Source: an uncultured Clostridia bacterium (GTDB lineage: Bacteria > Bacillota_A > Clostridia > Oscillospirales > Ruminococcaceae). Taken from it: a stretch of DNA of 8,606 bases. The notes under the pieces are model-generated. The model was given only the letters and a program-made list of their open reading frames with translations, was not told where the DNA came from and made no database searches. Below are positions 1 through 6,489 of the stretch, one piece after another. Each line of letters starts with the position of its first letter. The first letter of the stretch is position 1. Position numbers and translations under genes: made by a program. The stretch spans positions 1 to 8,606 of the forward strand of contig CAMVPV010000037.1 of the NCBI GenBank assembly GCA_947169455.1. Direction: 5' to 3'.

Positions 1-332
1 AGAAGTATCATCTCTATATCGTAAGCAACTGCCAGAGCGGATATATCGAATCCTTTCTCGAGCATTACGGATTGGGAAAATACTTTGACGATATCGAATG
101 CTACGGCAACGATCTGAAGGGAAAGGGCGACAATATAGCACTTGTCACAGAGCGTAACGATCTTGACAGAGCGTGGTATGTGGGCGATATACAGGGCGAC
201 TGTGATGCAGCTGTGCAGGCAGGGATAGGTTTTATCCACGCGGCTTACGGGTTCGGTACGATAGCGCAGGAGGTGCCCGAGCTTTCGGAATTCCGCAGAC
301 TGCCGGAGCTGATGGAGTCTATCGACCGCTGA
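1..332 (+). CDS. HAD-family hydrolase, C-terminal part (5' end outside window)
   Basis: This is the last 109 residues of a haloacid dehalogenase-superfamily hydrolase, probably a cytoplasmic phosphatase of the phosphoglycolate phosphatase-like type. The reading frame is open from base 3, so the true start lies upstream of the window. Visible family motifs are motif II (IVSN, the Ser at about residue 8), a Lys-containing stretch KGKGDN that fits motif III, and motif IV YVGDIQGDCDAA, whose Asp residues would bind Mg2+. The downstream GIGFIHAAYGFG is typical of this superfamily. The nucleophile-bearing motif I and the cap domain are missing because of the window edge, so the substrate cannot be named. 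The gene converges on the metal permease gene, with only 21 bp between the two stop codons and no convincing terminator between them. The superfamily assignment is firm; the subfamily is uncertain. Confidence 0.85.
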   Translation, partial: KYHLYIVSNCQSGYIESFLEHYGLGKYFDDIECYGNDLKGKGDNIALVTERNDLDRAWYVGDIQGDCDAAVQAGIGFIHAAYGFGTIAQEVPELSEFRRLPELMESIDR

Positions 333-353
333 CAGCGCATGAGCGGCGCGCTT

Positions 354-1199
354 TCAGCGCTGCCGCAGTGCGGATATGCCGCAGAAGATAAGGAATACCG
401 CTATATCAGCGGAAACGATAGTTGCACCGGTAGGGGTGGAAAATATAATAGATGAGATTATCCCCGCAGCAGCGCATATCACTGCGATCACCGCAGAGCA
501 TATCATTACGCTGCGAAAGCTCCTGAAAACACGCATTGCGGAGAGCGCAGGGAAGATGATCAGTGCCGAGATGAGCAGCGAACCGACGAGGTTCATCGCG
601 AGAACGATTATGAACGCAGTTATCACCGCTATCAGCAGATTGTAACCGCCTGCATTTATCCCGCTTGCCCGCGCAAAATTCTCATCGAAGGTGACCGCGA
701 ATATCTTGTTGTAGAACAGACCGAAAACTATCAGCACCACGGCGGACATCCCCGCGCAGAGCCACACCTCGCCCTTTGTGAGCGTAAGTATCGATGTAGA
801 ACCGAACAGCGTGCTGCACACATCGCCCGCAACGTTTGCGGATTTCGAGAACAGATTTATCAGCATATAACCGACAGCAAGCGCCGACACTGATATCATC
901 GCGACGGCGGCGTCACCCTTTATGCGTGTGTTCTGTCCCGTGCGGAGCAGAAGCACCGCCGAAATGACCGTCACGGGGAGGATTATCATCATTTTTTCGG
1001 TCAGCCCCGCAACGATAGCTATCGCCATAGCGCCGAAGGCAACGTGCGAGAGCCCGTCGCCAATGAACGAGAACCGTTTCAGCACGAGTGTAACGCCGAG
1101 CAGAGATGCGCACAGCGCTATCAGCAGCCCGACGATAAAGGCATACCGCACGAATGGGAACGAGAAGTAATACGGTATTTTTTCCAGAGCTTCACTCAT
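354..1199 (-). CDS. znuB: Metal (zinc/manganese-type) ABC transporter permease
   Basis: This 281-residue membrane protein belongs to the ABC-3 family of metal permeases (ZnuB/MntB/TroC type). It would form the membrane channel that imports a divalent metal delivered by the lipoprotein encoded upstream. It is highly hydrophobic, with several predicted transmembrane helices. Near residues 45-60 it carries FIGDGLSHVAFGAMAIA, which matches the family's conserved G-D-x-L-S-H cytoplasmic segment. I chose the ATG at 1199 because GGAGG lies 6 bases upstream and because it overlaps the end of the ATPase gene by 8 bp (ATGAGTGA, start and stop interleaved), a sign of translational coupling. The frame stays open upstream to 1310, but that extension lies inside the ATPase gene and does not look like permease. 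It is the last gene of the operon. Zinc versus manganese cannot be decided from the permease. Confidence 0.92.
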   Translation of the reverse strand: MSEALEKIPYYFSFPFVRYAFIVGLLIALCASLLGVTLVLKRFSFIGDGLSHVAFGAMAIAIVAGLTEKMMIILPVTVISAVLLLRTGQNTRIKGDAAVAMISVSALAVGYMLINLFSKSANVAGDVCSTLFGSTSILTLTKGEVWLCAGMSAVVLIVFGLFYNKIFAVTFDENFARASGINAGGYNLLIAVITAFIIVLAMNLVGSLLISALIIFPALSAMRVFRSFRSVMICSAVIAVICAAAGIISSIIFSTPTGATIVSADIAVFLIFCGISALRQR

Positions 1200-1908
1200 A
1201 GTCGTCCTCCGTATATATAAAGCTTTTTCCCGCACTGCTGGTGATGTAATCTTCCTTGGTGCCGAAGAAAAGCTGACGGCTGTGTCCGATATGCAGGACG
1301 TGGCTTGCATACTTCACCGCAGCATTGACATCATGTGATACCATTATTATGGTTTTTCCGCCGCTGTTCAGTCTGGCAATGAGCTCGTACATATCGTTCT
1401 GCGCCTTCGGGTCGAGCCCCGTTACGGGCTCATCGAGCAGGAGCAGCTTTTCGGCGGCGCACAGAGCTCTTGCGAGAAGTACTCTCTGCTGCTGACCGCC
1501 CGAAAGATCGCGGTAGCATTTTTCGGCAAGACCGGTTATGCCGAGCTCATCCATAATACGTGCGGCAAGCGCTTTTTCCGCTTTGCCGAAGAACGGGCGC
1601 AGTCCGCATTTCGCAAGGCAGCCGGACATGACTATCTCGCGCACCGATGCTGGGAAATCCTTCTGCACGACGGTCTGCTGCGGAAGGTAGCCGATATCCC
1701 GTGCTGTGACGTCGCCGCACCATTCTATACTGCCGGACATAACGGGACGCAGTCCGAGCAGAGCCTTTATCAGTGTGCTTTTGCCGGAGCCGTTCTCGCC
1801 GAGTATGCAGAGGTAATCTCCGCTGCTTACTGTAAAATCAAGATTTTCGATGACTGTGCTGCCCTCATAGCCGAGGGCGGCATTTTTGCATACTATCTGT
1901 TCCGCCAT
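1192..1908 (-). CDS. znuC: Metal ABC transporter ATP-binding protein
   Basis: This 238-residue cytoplasmic ATPase powers the metal importer by binding and hydrolysing ATP at the dimer interface under the permease. All ABC motifs are present: Walker A GENGSGKST (residues 37-45), Q-loop glutamine in YLPQQ (77-78), signature LSGGQ (135-139), Walker B LLLLDE (155-160, Glu catalytic) and the H-loop His192 in SHD. The length is normal for ZnuC/MntB-type ATPases. The ATG at 1908 is preceded by a GGAGG ribosome site about 8 bases upstream and starts 18 bp after the substrate-binding protein gene ends; its own 3' end overlaps the permease start. The ABC family and the role in this operon are certain from motifs and context. 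The metal is inferred only from the neighbours. Confidence 0.94.
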   Translation of the reverse strand: MAEQIVCKNAALGYEGSTVIENLDFTVSSGDYLCILGENGSGKSTLIKALLGLRPVMSGSIEWCGDVTARDIGYLPQQTVVQKDFPASVREIVMSGCLAKCGLRPFFGKAEKALAARIMDELGITGLAEKCYRDLSGGQQQRVLLARALCAAEKLLLLDEPVTGLDPKAQNDMYELIARLNSGGKTIIMVSHDVNAAVKYASHVLHIGHSRQLFFGTKEDYITSSAGKSFIYTEDDYE

Positions 1909-1926
1909 CGGGGTACCCTCCGTGAT

Positions 1927-2931
1927 TCAGCTGAGTGCTTCCTTCAATGTTTCGTAATTCGACCGCATAATACCGAGGTAGGTGGTATCAGCTGTCTGTT
2001 CGCCCGAAACGGACTGTATCGAATTGAGCATTACTTTTTTCTGAGCCTTTGAAGCGGTGCAGCTGATAATGGAATCGGCTATCTCGCCGTCGGAATTTTC
2101 TATCGTAAATATCGTATCTGCGCCGAGCTCGTCCGCCTTGCCCGCAAGGAAGGTCACCGTCTCGAAGCTCGCTTCGGAATCGGCGGAGCAGCCAATGAAT
2201 GCCGCATAGTAATCAAATCCGTAATCATCGGTGAAGTATCTGAACGGAAAGCGGTCGCCGAATATGAGCGTCTTTCTGTTTTCGGGAAGGCTTTCCGCGA
2301 ACGCTGCGAGATCCGCATCGAGAGCGCCGAGCTTTTCGGTGTAGGCTGAAAGGTTCGCTCTGTAGCTTTCCGCATTGGCAGGGTCTTTTTCGCATACGGC
2401 ATCGGTTATCCTGCCGCAGATCGTTCCGGCGTTTTTCAGCGAGAGCCAGACGTGCTCGTCGTATTCCGGCTCTTCCTCGCCGGCTTCTTCTTCCTCGCCC
2501 TGCATACCCTCCTTCAGCTCTTCTTCCTTGGCATTTACGGTATCGAGAAGGGAAATGACGGTCATATCCTTGTTGACTGCTTCGCTGAGAGCGTCCTCTA
2601 CCCATTCATCCGATTCGCCGCCCACATATATAAAGATATCGCACTGCGAGATCTTTATGATATCGTCGGCAGTGGGCTGATAGCTGTGCAGATCGAAGCC
2701 CTTTTCAAGTAGATAGGTGATATCGGCACTGTCCGCCTTGTCACCGAGTATCTCCCTTGTCCAGTCGTATTCGGGAAAAATGGTGCAGACGATTTTAAGC
2801 CTGTCGGGATCATCGGCTGCAGTGGTGACAGTCTCGGCGGCGGAGGCATTTCCGGCTGAGGCACAGGCGGTCAACCCGAGCGCAAGTGCGGCTGTAAGTG
2901 CGGCTGTTTTCAATTTATTAAAACCAAACAT
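1927..2931 (-). CDS. znuA: Metal ABC transporter substrate-binding lipoprotein (ZnuA-like)
   Basis: This 334-residue lipoprotein of the cluster A-I (ZnuA/TroA/PsaA) family captures metal outside the cell. It has a basic start, a hydrophobic signal and a lipobox LTAC with the lipidated Cys at residue 23. The family's first two metal-ligand His residues are visible: His82 in FDLHSYQPTADD and His160 in DEHVWLS. Between them lies a very acidic loop (about 135-159, many Glu, no His), where zinc-binding members usually carry a His-rich loop. The region expected to hold the third ligand reads FGDRFPFRYF (224-233), with no His, so Asp226 may substitute. Glu278 is a candidate fourth ligand. I chose the ATG at 2931 because GGGAG lies 8 bases upstream and the lipoprotein signal begins there; the open frame up to 3006 only overlaps the regulator gene. 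The gene starts 28 bp after the regulator's stop. The metal could be zinc or manganese. Confidence 0.9.
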   Translation of the reverse strand: MFGFNKLKTAALTAALALGLTACASAGNASAAETVTTAADDPDRLKIVCTIFPEYDWTREILGDKADSADITYLLEKGFDLHSYQPTADDIIKISQCDIFIYVGGESDEWVEDALSEAVNKDMTVISLLDTVNAKEEELKEGMQGEEEEAGEEEPEYDEHVWLSLKNAGTICGRITDAVCEKDPANAESYRANLSAYTEKLGALDADLAAFAESLPENRKTLIFGDRFPFRYFTDDYGFDYYAAFIGCSADSEASFETVTFLAGKADELGADTIFTIENSDGEIADSIISCTASKAQKKVMLNSIQSVSGEQTADTTYLGIMRSNYETLKEALS

Positions 2932-2959
2932 AATAAGTACTCCCAAAGATATTTCAGGA

Positions 2960-3361
2960 TCATCTGCAATCCTTGCAGATGCCGGTAAGGACCATGCTTT
3001 TGTCAAGGCAGAAGCCCTCGCTTTCGAGCAGCTCGGCGATGAGCTGTTCGCTGATCTTCTCGTTCATGTGGAAAAGATTACCGCACACACGGCACTTCAT
3101 GTGAAGATGCATACGGCAGGCGGCGCTGTCGGTTATCTGGTAGAGAAATTCCCTGCTGCACCCGTTAACGGTGCGCTTTACGACACCCTCCTCTACGAGC
3201 TGCTTTATCAGCCGATAGACGGTGCTTTCGCCGGGCACCTTTTCGGTATCGGGGTCGTTTTTCATCAGTCCGGTAATGTCGGCTACCGTCATTGCGCGGG
3301 CGCTGTTCCTTCTGAGGAACCTGAGCAGCTGATCCCGCTGGACCGTATTGTATTTTGCCAT
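2960..3361 (-). CDS. Fur-family metal-responsive transcriptional regulator (Zur-like)
   Basis: This 133-residue regulator of the Fur superfamily has an N-terminal winged helix (about 1-75) with the family hallmark STVYRLI around residues 46-52. The C-terminal dimerisation/metal domain has MHLHMKC (His85, His87) and two Cys pairs, C90-x-x-C93 and C129-x-x-C132, which in the family hold a structural zinc. The start ATG at 3361 has AAGGGAG about 8 bases upstream. It is the first gene of the operon whose other members import a metal, so it most likely represses its own operon when that metal is plentiful. Zur fits best for zinc, but Fur, Mur or PerR-type sensing cannot be excluded. The product is 133 residues, within the usual range for the family. 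The family call is firm; the sensed metal is inference. Confidence 0.9.
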   Translation of the reverse strand: MAKYNTVQRDQLLRFLRRNSARAMTVADITGLMKNDPDTEKVPGESTVYRLIKQLVEEGVVKRTVNGCSREFLYQITDSAACRMHLHMKCRVCGNLFHMNEKISEQLIAELLESEGFCLDKSMVLTGICKDCR

Positions 3362-3390
3362 ATTTCACGCTCCCTTGATAAACGAAAACG

Positions 3391-3428
3391 ACAGTTACTT
3401 TCAAATTAAAATCAACAGTTACTTTCAA
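3391..3428 (-). promoter_or_regulatory. Pair of 14-bp direct repeats, candidate operator of the metal operon
   Basis: The sequence ACAGTTACTTTCAA occurs twice exactly, at 3391-3404 and 3415-3428; read on the operon strand it is TTGAAAGTAACTGT. The spacing of 24 bp start to start is a little over two helical turns. The copies lie just downstream of the -10 box, at and after the expected transcription start, where a bound repressor would block initiation. They are direct rather than inverted repeats, unlike the palindromic boxes best known for Fur proteins. An operator for the adjacent Fur-family protein is an inference from position. Confidence 0.5.
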
Positions 3429-3434
3429 TTTCAA

Positions 3435-3463
3435 ATGATACCATATATAAATATTGTTGTCAA
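3435..3463 (-). promoter_or_regulatory. Sigma-A promoter of the metal operon
   Basis: On the - strand, a perfect -35 box TTGACA (3463-3458) and a -10 box TATCAT (3440-3435) are separated by exactly 17 bp. Transcription would start near 3428 and read through regulator, lipoprotein, ATPase and permease. The leader of about 67 nt contains the direct repeats and the regulator's ribosome site. Confidence 0.8.
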
Positions 3464-3498
3464 CAGTGTGAAGGTATTTTTTACGTAATTCACATATA

Positions 3499-3522
3499 TG
3501 AGAGCTTCTCTCAATTTTTTTT
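3499..3522 (+). terminator. Orphan rho-independent terminator-like hairpin
   Basis: The + strand has a 6-bp stem TGAGAG / CTCTCA with a 3-nt CTT loop (3499-3513), one A, and then eight T residues (3515-3522). This is the form of an intrinsic terminator for + strand transcription, yet no + strand gene ends upstream; the nearest upstream gene is on the opposite strand. It may end a short antisense or small RNA, or block transcription running antisense out of the metal operon. The stem is short, so activity is uncertain. Confidence 0.45.
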
Positions 3523-3610
3523 GTGCATTTGAATACATAATGACGGTACAGAAAAAATCAATATGTATTTTTCACAGTATTTGATTTGAACATTTGTGAT
3601 AAAAATCGTC
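3523..3610. other. AT-rich intergenic stretch with no recognised feature
   Basis: This is the middle of the 378-bp gap between two divergent genes. Apart from the two promoters, the direct repeats and the hairpin listed separately, I see no ORF with a ribosome site, no tRNA and no convincing riboswitch here. The long - strand frame that crosses it continues antisense into the coiled-coil gene and is not credible. Confidence 0.6.
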
Positions 3611-3639
3611 TTGACATAAAAGGATTTTTGTGTTATATT
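3611..3639 (+). promoter_or_regulatory. Strong sigma-A promoter of the coiled-coil gene
   Basis: A perfect TTGACA (3611-3616) and TATATT (3634-3639) are spaced by 17 bp, predicting a start near 3646 and a leader of about 95 nt. This position rules out translation from the ATG at 3644. The leader contains a small CCGC-TTTTT-GCGG hairpin at 3673-3685 of unknown significance. Confidence 0.82.
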
Positions 3640-3928
3640 ATATATGATGTGTAATATAGGCGAGTTGTCTGCCCGCTTTTTGCGGTGCGCCCGTCTTGAT
3701 TTACCGAAAAAAATAAACAAAATCGGATGGTGGTTGAAAATGGATCTTACAGAGTTCAAAAAAATGCTTACAGACAGTCTCGCTGATGATGAGATAAAAG
3801 CTGCATTCAGAAAAATATTCAGCAGCGACAGTATCGCAGAAGATATCGCAAAATATGAAAAGCACATAGAAGAGCTTGAAGCCGCAGTTGCAGCCGCAGC
3901 CGATGAAAAGAAGGAAATGTCCCTTCAG

Positions 3929-4369
3929 CTCAATAAGGCTAAGCTCGATGTTTCCGACCGTGAAAAGCGCATAGCTGACCTCGAAAAGCAGGTATCCGCA
4001 GGCGCTTCCGATGTCCGTGCCTCCGCTGACAAGCTCGAATCGCTCGAAAAGCAGGTTTCGGAGCTCACCGAAAAGGTCGAGAAGTCCAAGACCGATATCT
4101 CCGACAGAGATGCCCGCATAAGCGAACTTATCGCCGCTCAGACAGCAGGCGACAGCTCTGCTAAGCAGTCCGCAGAGAAGATAGCATCCCTCACCTCCAA
4201 GGTCGAGGAACTCAATACCCAGGTCGAGAAGTACAAGGCAGACATCTCCGACAGAGATGCCCGCATAAGCGAAATGACCGCTGCTCAGTCCGCAGGCGAC
4301 AGCTCCGCAAAGGCTGCCTCCGATCAGATCGAGGCACTCAACAAGAGAGTCGCACATGCCATCCAGCAG
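3929..4369 (+). repeat. Three tandem 147-bp (49-residue) coiled-coil repeats
   Basis: The three units are 3929-4075, 4076-4222 and 4223-4369. Units 2 and 3 are very similar at DNA and protein level (VEKSKTDISDRDARISE versus VEKYKADISDRDARISE, later AGDSSAK in both). Unit 1 is diverged but alignable (LDVSDREKRIADLE). Forty-nine residues are exactly seven heptads, so each unit adds a whole number of coiled-coil turns. A more degenerate fourth copy is visible after the frameshift: from 4398 the reading ILKYRGDIS aligns with VEKYKADIS, and the distance to the following EKI is the same. Confidence 0.85.
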
Positions 4370-4397
4370 ATGATAGGACGCAGAAGCCGATGCCGAG
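4370..4397 (+). other. Frameshift site in the coiled-coil gene
   Basis: Up to 4375 the coding frame is the one set by the ATG at 3740 (codons ATG ATA). From 4377 the sensible frame is the next one (GAC GCA GAA GCC GAT). In that frame TGA and TAG stop at 4371 and 4374, so the switch must lie after 4374. The simplest explanation is one extra G in the GG at 4376-4377. The 28 bases between the end of repeat 3 and the start of the degenerate repeat 4 are also one more than a multiple of three, so a 28-bp insertion is an alternative. Confidence 0.8.
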
Positions 4398-5183
4398 ATA
4401 CTCAAGTACCGCGGCGATATCTCGAAGCTCGAAGAGGATTACTCCGATCTCCAGGATATGATAACCCACGTTACCGCAGAAAAGGCATCCGCAGACGAAA
4501 AGATCTCCCAGCTCAATACCGAGCTCACCGACCGTGCTTCGCAGATCGAATCACTCAACGAAAAGCTCAGCAATTCCGAAAAGGAAAAGTCCGAGATCAA
4601 GGCTGCTGCCGAAGAGGCAAAATCCGCATCCGCCCATTCTATGGACCGTATAAAGGAACTCGGAGATCAGCTTGAACAGATCAAGACATCTGTTGCAGGC
4701 AAGGACGAAAAGATCGCTGAGCTCGAATCCGCACGCGCAGAAAATGCTCAGGCTCTCGAAAGCCTCCGCGGCATGAACGAGAACCTCACCTCTACTATGA
4801 AGGAACTCAACGACGCAGTTACCGAAAGAGATGAGAAGATCGACGTGATGAGAAAGCAGCTCCAGGCTATGCTCGTGCTCAAGGAAAAGATCAACGAGTA
4901 CGCAGACACCGCCAATGCTTACGCAGAGGAAGTCGAGAACGCACGCGCTCTCGTTGCCGAGAGAGATAACATAATCGCATCACTCAATGACAACATAGAA
5001 CGCCTCAATCAGGCTGTCGAGACAAAGGCTCAGCAGCTCAATGAGCGCGAGGCTTATAACGGCAAGCTCGAAGAAGAACTCAATGATTTCAAGGCAGATG
5101 CATCCGCAAAGAATGCCGAGATCAAGCGTATGCAGGAAGAGATGGAGAATGCAGCCAAGACCGTTGATGCATACAAATCCACC

Positions 5184-5654
5184 TTCGGCGACCTCACCAA
5201 GATGTTCGACAAGTACAACAACCTTTCTCCCAAGACAAAGGAAGGTCTTGACGAGAACCAGGTATTCCCCACAGGACTTACCGTCCGCAGCTTCCTTTCC
5301 TGCGGCGCACAGTGGGGTCATATACAGGCACTCTGGGAATATGCACAGATGCGCATAAACGCAGAGGACTTCACCGATATCAACGTGCTCAACGAACTGT
5401 TCATCTACTTCATGGACTTCTACAACAGCAGCCACAAGTCTCCCCAGTATGAGATCATATACGGCAAGGCAGGAGAATCCTACAACGAGGAGCTCCATGC
5501 CCGCATAATGACCAGAGAAGAAAGAAAGGCAGCTTTCTTCGGCGAGACCAAGAAGACGGGTCCTGTTTCCGGTCCTATCATCGAGGGCGTATTCTGCGGC
5601 TACAAGAACCTTAAGAACGGCAGAGTCATCAAGCAGGCGATCGTAAAGATCTGA
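5184..5654 (+). other. Unrecognised C-terminal domain of the coiled-coil protein
   Basis: From FGDLTKMFDKY (about residue 482 of the corrected protein) the heptad pattern stops and a compact mixed sequence of about 156 residues follows. It has Trp, Tyr, Phe and Cys absent from the coil: LSCGAQWGHIQALWEYAQ, then FIYFMDFYNSS, and an ending GVFCGYKNLKNGRVIKQAIVKI that looks like a short beta structure with two Gly turns. I do not recognise the family. The intact frame and unchanged codon bias argue that it was under selection until recently. Confidence 0.6.
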
Positions 5655-5674
5655 CCGCGTAAAATCAATTACAT

Positions 5675-5707
5675 AGAGCCTGTCCGGTGTCGGGCAGGCT
5701 CTTTCTG
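5675..5707 (+). terminator. Rho-independent terminator after the coiled-coil gene
   Basis: An 11-bp stem AGAGCCTGTCC / GGGCAGGCTCT (5675-5685 and 5692-5702, one G-T wobble) closes a 6-nt loop and is followed by TTTCT. It lies 20 bp after the stop codon, separating this gene from the repair gene that starts at 5723. Confidence 0.85.
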
Positions 5708-5722
5708 TGAAAGTGTGAGTAT

Positions 5723-6415
5723 ATGGATATAAATGAAGTACAAGCCGAGATAAAACGCCTTTCGGGAAATAATGTCGAATTTGCGGAATCCACGATCCCG
5801 AACGCTGCTCCCATAATGGGAGTGCGGCTGCCCGACCTGCGGAAGATCGCTAAGGCAGCGGCAAAGGGTGATTATGAAAAATTCCTTGCCGAAAACCCTA
5901 TGGATACGTTTGAACTGCAGACGATACAGGCTTTTGTGATAGGTTACGCAAAGGACGATATCGGAAAGCTGCTCGCTCATTTAGAGGAGTTTATACCCCG
6001 TGTGCATGACTGGTCGGTAAGCGACTCTCTCTGTCAGAACTTCAAGATATCGGAAAAATATCCGGCAGAGACATACGCTGTGCTGATGAAATACAAGGAT
6101 TCCGAAGAGGAATTCCCTGTGCGTATCGTTGCGATAATGCTGATGAGCCATTTTCTCAATGATGAATATATCGAACGTGTCATCACCGTGCTGAATGAGC
6201 TGAAAACCAACGCATACTATTCGAGAATGGGCGTCGCGTGGGCAGTAGCTACGATAATGGCAAAGTATCCGGACAGATGTCTTGAATATCTGCGCTCGGA
6301 GGATAACCGTCTCGATGACTGGACGTTCAATAAGGCGATACAGAAAATTAAGGAATCCTACCGCGTTTCCGATGAGATGAAAAAGACCGTCACCGCACTG
6401 AAACGCAAGGGATGA
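5723..6415 (+). CDS. DNA alkylation repair protein (AlkD-like HEAT-repeat glycosylase family)
   Basis: This 230-residue helical protein belongs to the AlkD-like family, which folds as HEAT-like repeats wrapping DNA and in AlkD itself removes alkylated purine bases. Matching features are the N-terminal IMGVRLPDLRKIAK (31-44), the motif HDWSVSDSLC (95-104) in which Trp97 and Asp101 have the spacing of the catalytic Trp/Asp pair known in Bacillus AlkD, FPVRIVAIML (131-140), MGVAWAVATIMAKYP (159-173), and the ending FNKAIQKIKESYRVS (202-216), typical of the family. Spacing of the later aromatic and Arg positions differs from AlkD, so activity on the same lesions is not assured. The ribosome site before the ATG at 5723 is weak. 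It appears to be a single gene between two terminator or promoter regions; its own promoter is not clear. The family call is firm; the substrate is uncertain. Confidence 0.88.
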   Translation: MDINEVQAEIKRLSGNNVEFAESTIPNAAPIMGVRLPDLRKIAKAAAKGDYEKFLAENPMDTFELQTIQAFVIGYAKDDIGKLLAHLEEFIPRVHDWSVSDSLCQNFKISEKYPAETYAVLMKYKDSEEEFPVRIVAIMLMSHFLNDEYIERVITVLNELKTNAYYSRMGVAWAVATIMAKYPDRCLEYLRSEDNRLDDWTFNKAIQKIKESYRVSDEMKKTVTALKRKG

Positions 6416-6467
6416 ACGGCAGATGCCCCGCATTCGCTGCGGAATGACAAGCGCGGATATTTACATA

Positions 6468-6485
6468 TATTTATCCGGATAAATA
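6468..6485. promoter_or_regulatory. Perfect 18-bp palindrome upstream of rnpB promoter
   Basis: TATTTATCCGGATAAATA is an uninterrupted inverted repeat ending 4 bp before the -35 box of the rnpB promoter and 53 bp after the alkD stop. It could be a protein-binding site, or part of the 3' end of the repair gene transcript; it lacks a T run, so it is not a typical terminator. The role is unknown. Confidence 0.5.
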
Positions 6486-6489
6486 ATAC

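Larger units (their letters stand above)
3740..5654 (+). pseudogene. Long coiled-coil protein with unrecognised C-terminal domain, interrupted by a frameshift
   Basis: Reading starts at the ATG at 3740, after a modest GGATGGTGG ribosome site, and stays coherent to about 4375. Beyond that point only the frame one base later makes sense, continuing to the TGA at 5652-5654. Removing one base near 4376 gives a continuous protein of 637 residues. Left as is, translation ends at 4675 after 311 residues, the last hundred or so being an Arg-rich out-of-frame tail. The corrected protein has a short N-terminal segment (MDLTEFKKMLTDSL onward), then heptad coiled coil rich in Glu, Lys, Ala and Ser from about residue 35 to 480, including three 49-residue repeats, and a C-terminal domain of about 156 residues. 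There is no signal peptide or membrane segment, so it is probably cytoplasmic. Leu is almost always CTC or CTT, unlike neighbouring alkD, which uses CTG freely; with the strong promoter this suggests high expression. The function is unknown; resemblance to SMC-like proteins would be only the coiled coil. The break could be a real mutation or a sequence error. Confidence 0.75.

Noticed and set aside
348..360. Hairpin GCGCT-TTC-AGCGC between the convergent hydrolase and permease genes
   Set aside because: It is a short stem with no T run on either strand, and part of it lies inside the permease stop region, so a terminator cannot be supported.
1200..1310. Longer N-terminus for the permease
   Set aside because: It would lie within the ATPase gene; the ATG at 1199 has a good ribosome site and fits family length.
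2717..3409. Long + strand frame across the regulator and lipoprotein genes
   Set aside because: The - strand genes have complete domains and ribosome sites; this frame covers their promoter and looks like nothing known.
3644..3739. Upstream ATG start for the coiled-coil gene
   Set aside because: It lies at the predicted transcription start, has no ribosome site, and the added residues do not look like protein.
4370..4400. Programmed +1 frameshifting
   Set aside because: There is no stop codon in the starting frame at the site, no prfB-like slippery codon and no stimulatory Shine-Dalgarno sequence; a mutation or sequence error is simpler.
3701..4405. Long - strand frame of 234 codons opposite the coiled-coil gene (also 4980-5498)
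   Set aside because: It is a by-product of the biased codons on the + strand, has no ribosome site or family features, and the + strand reading has clear heptads.
6428..6442. Hairpin CCGCA-TTCGC-TGCGG after the alkylation repair gene
   Set aside because: It has a 5-bp stem without a T tract; it may affect the RNA end but is not a convincing terminator.
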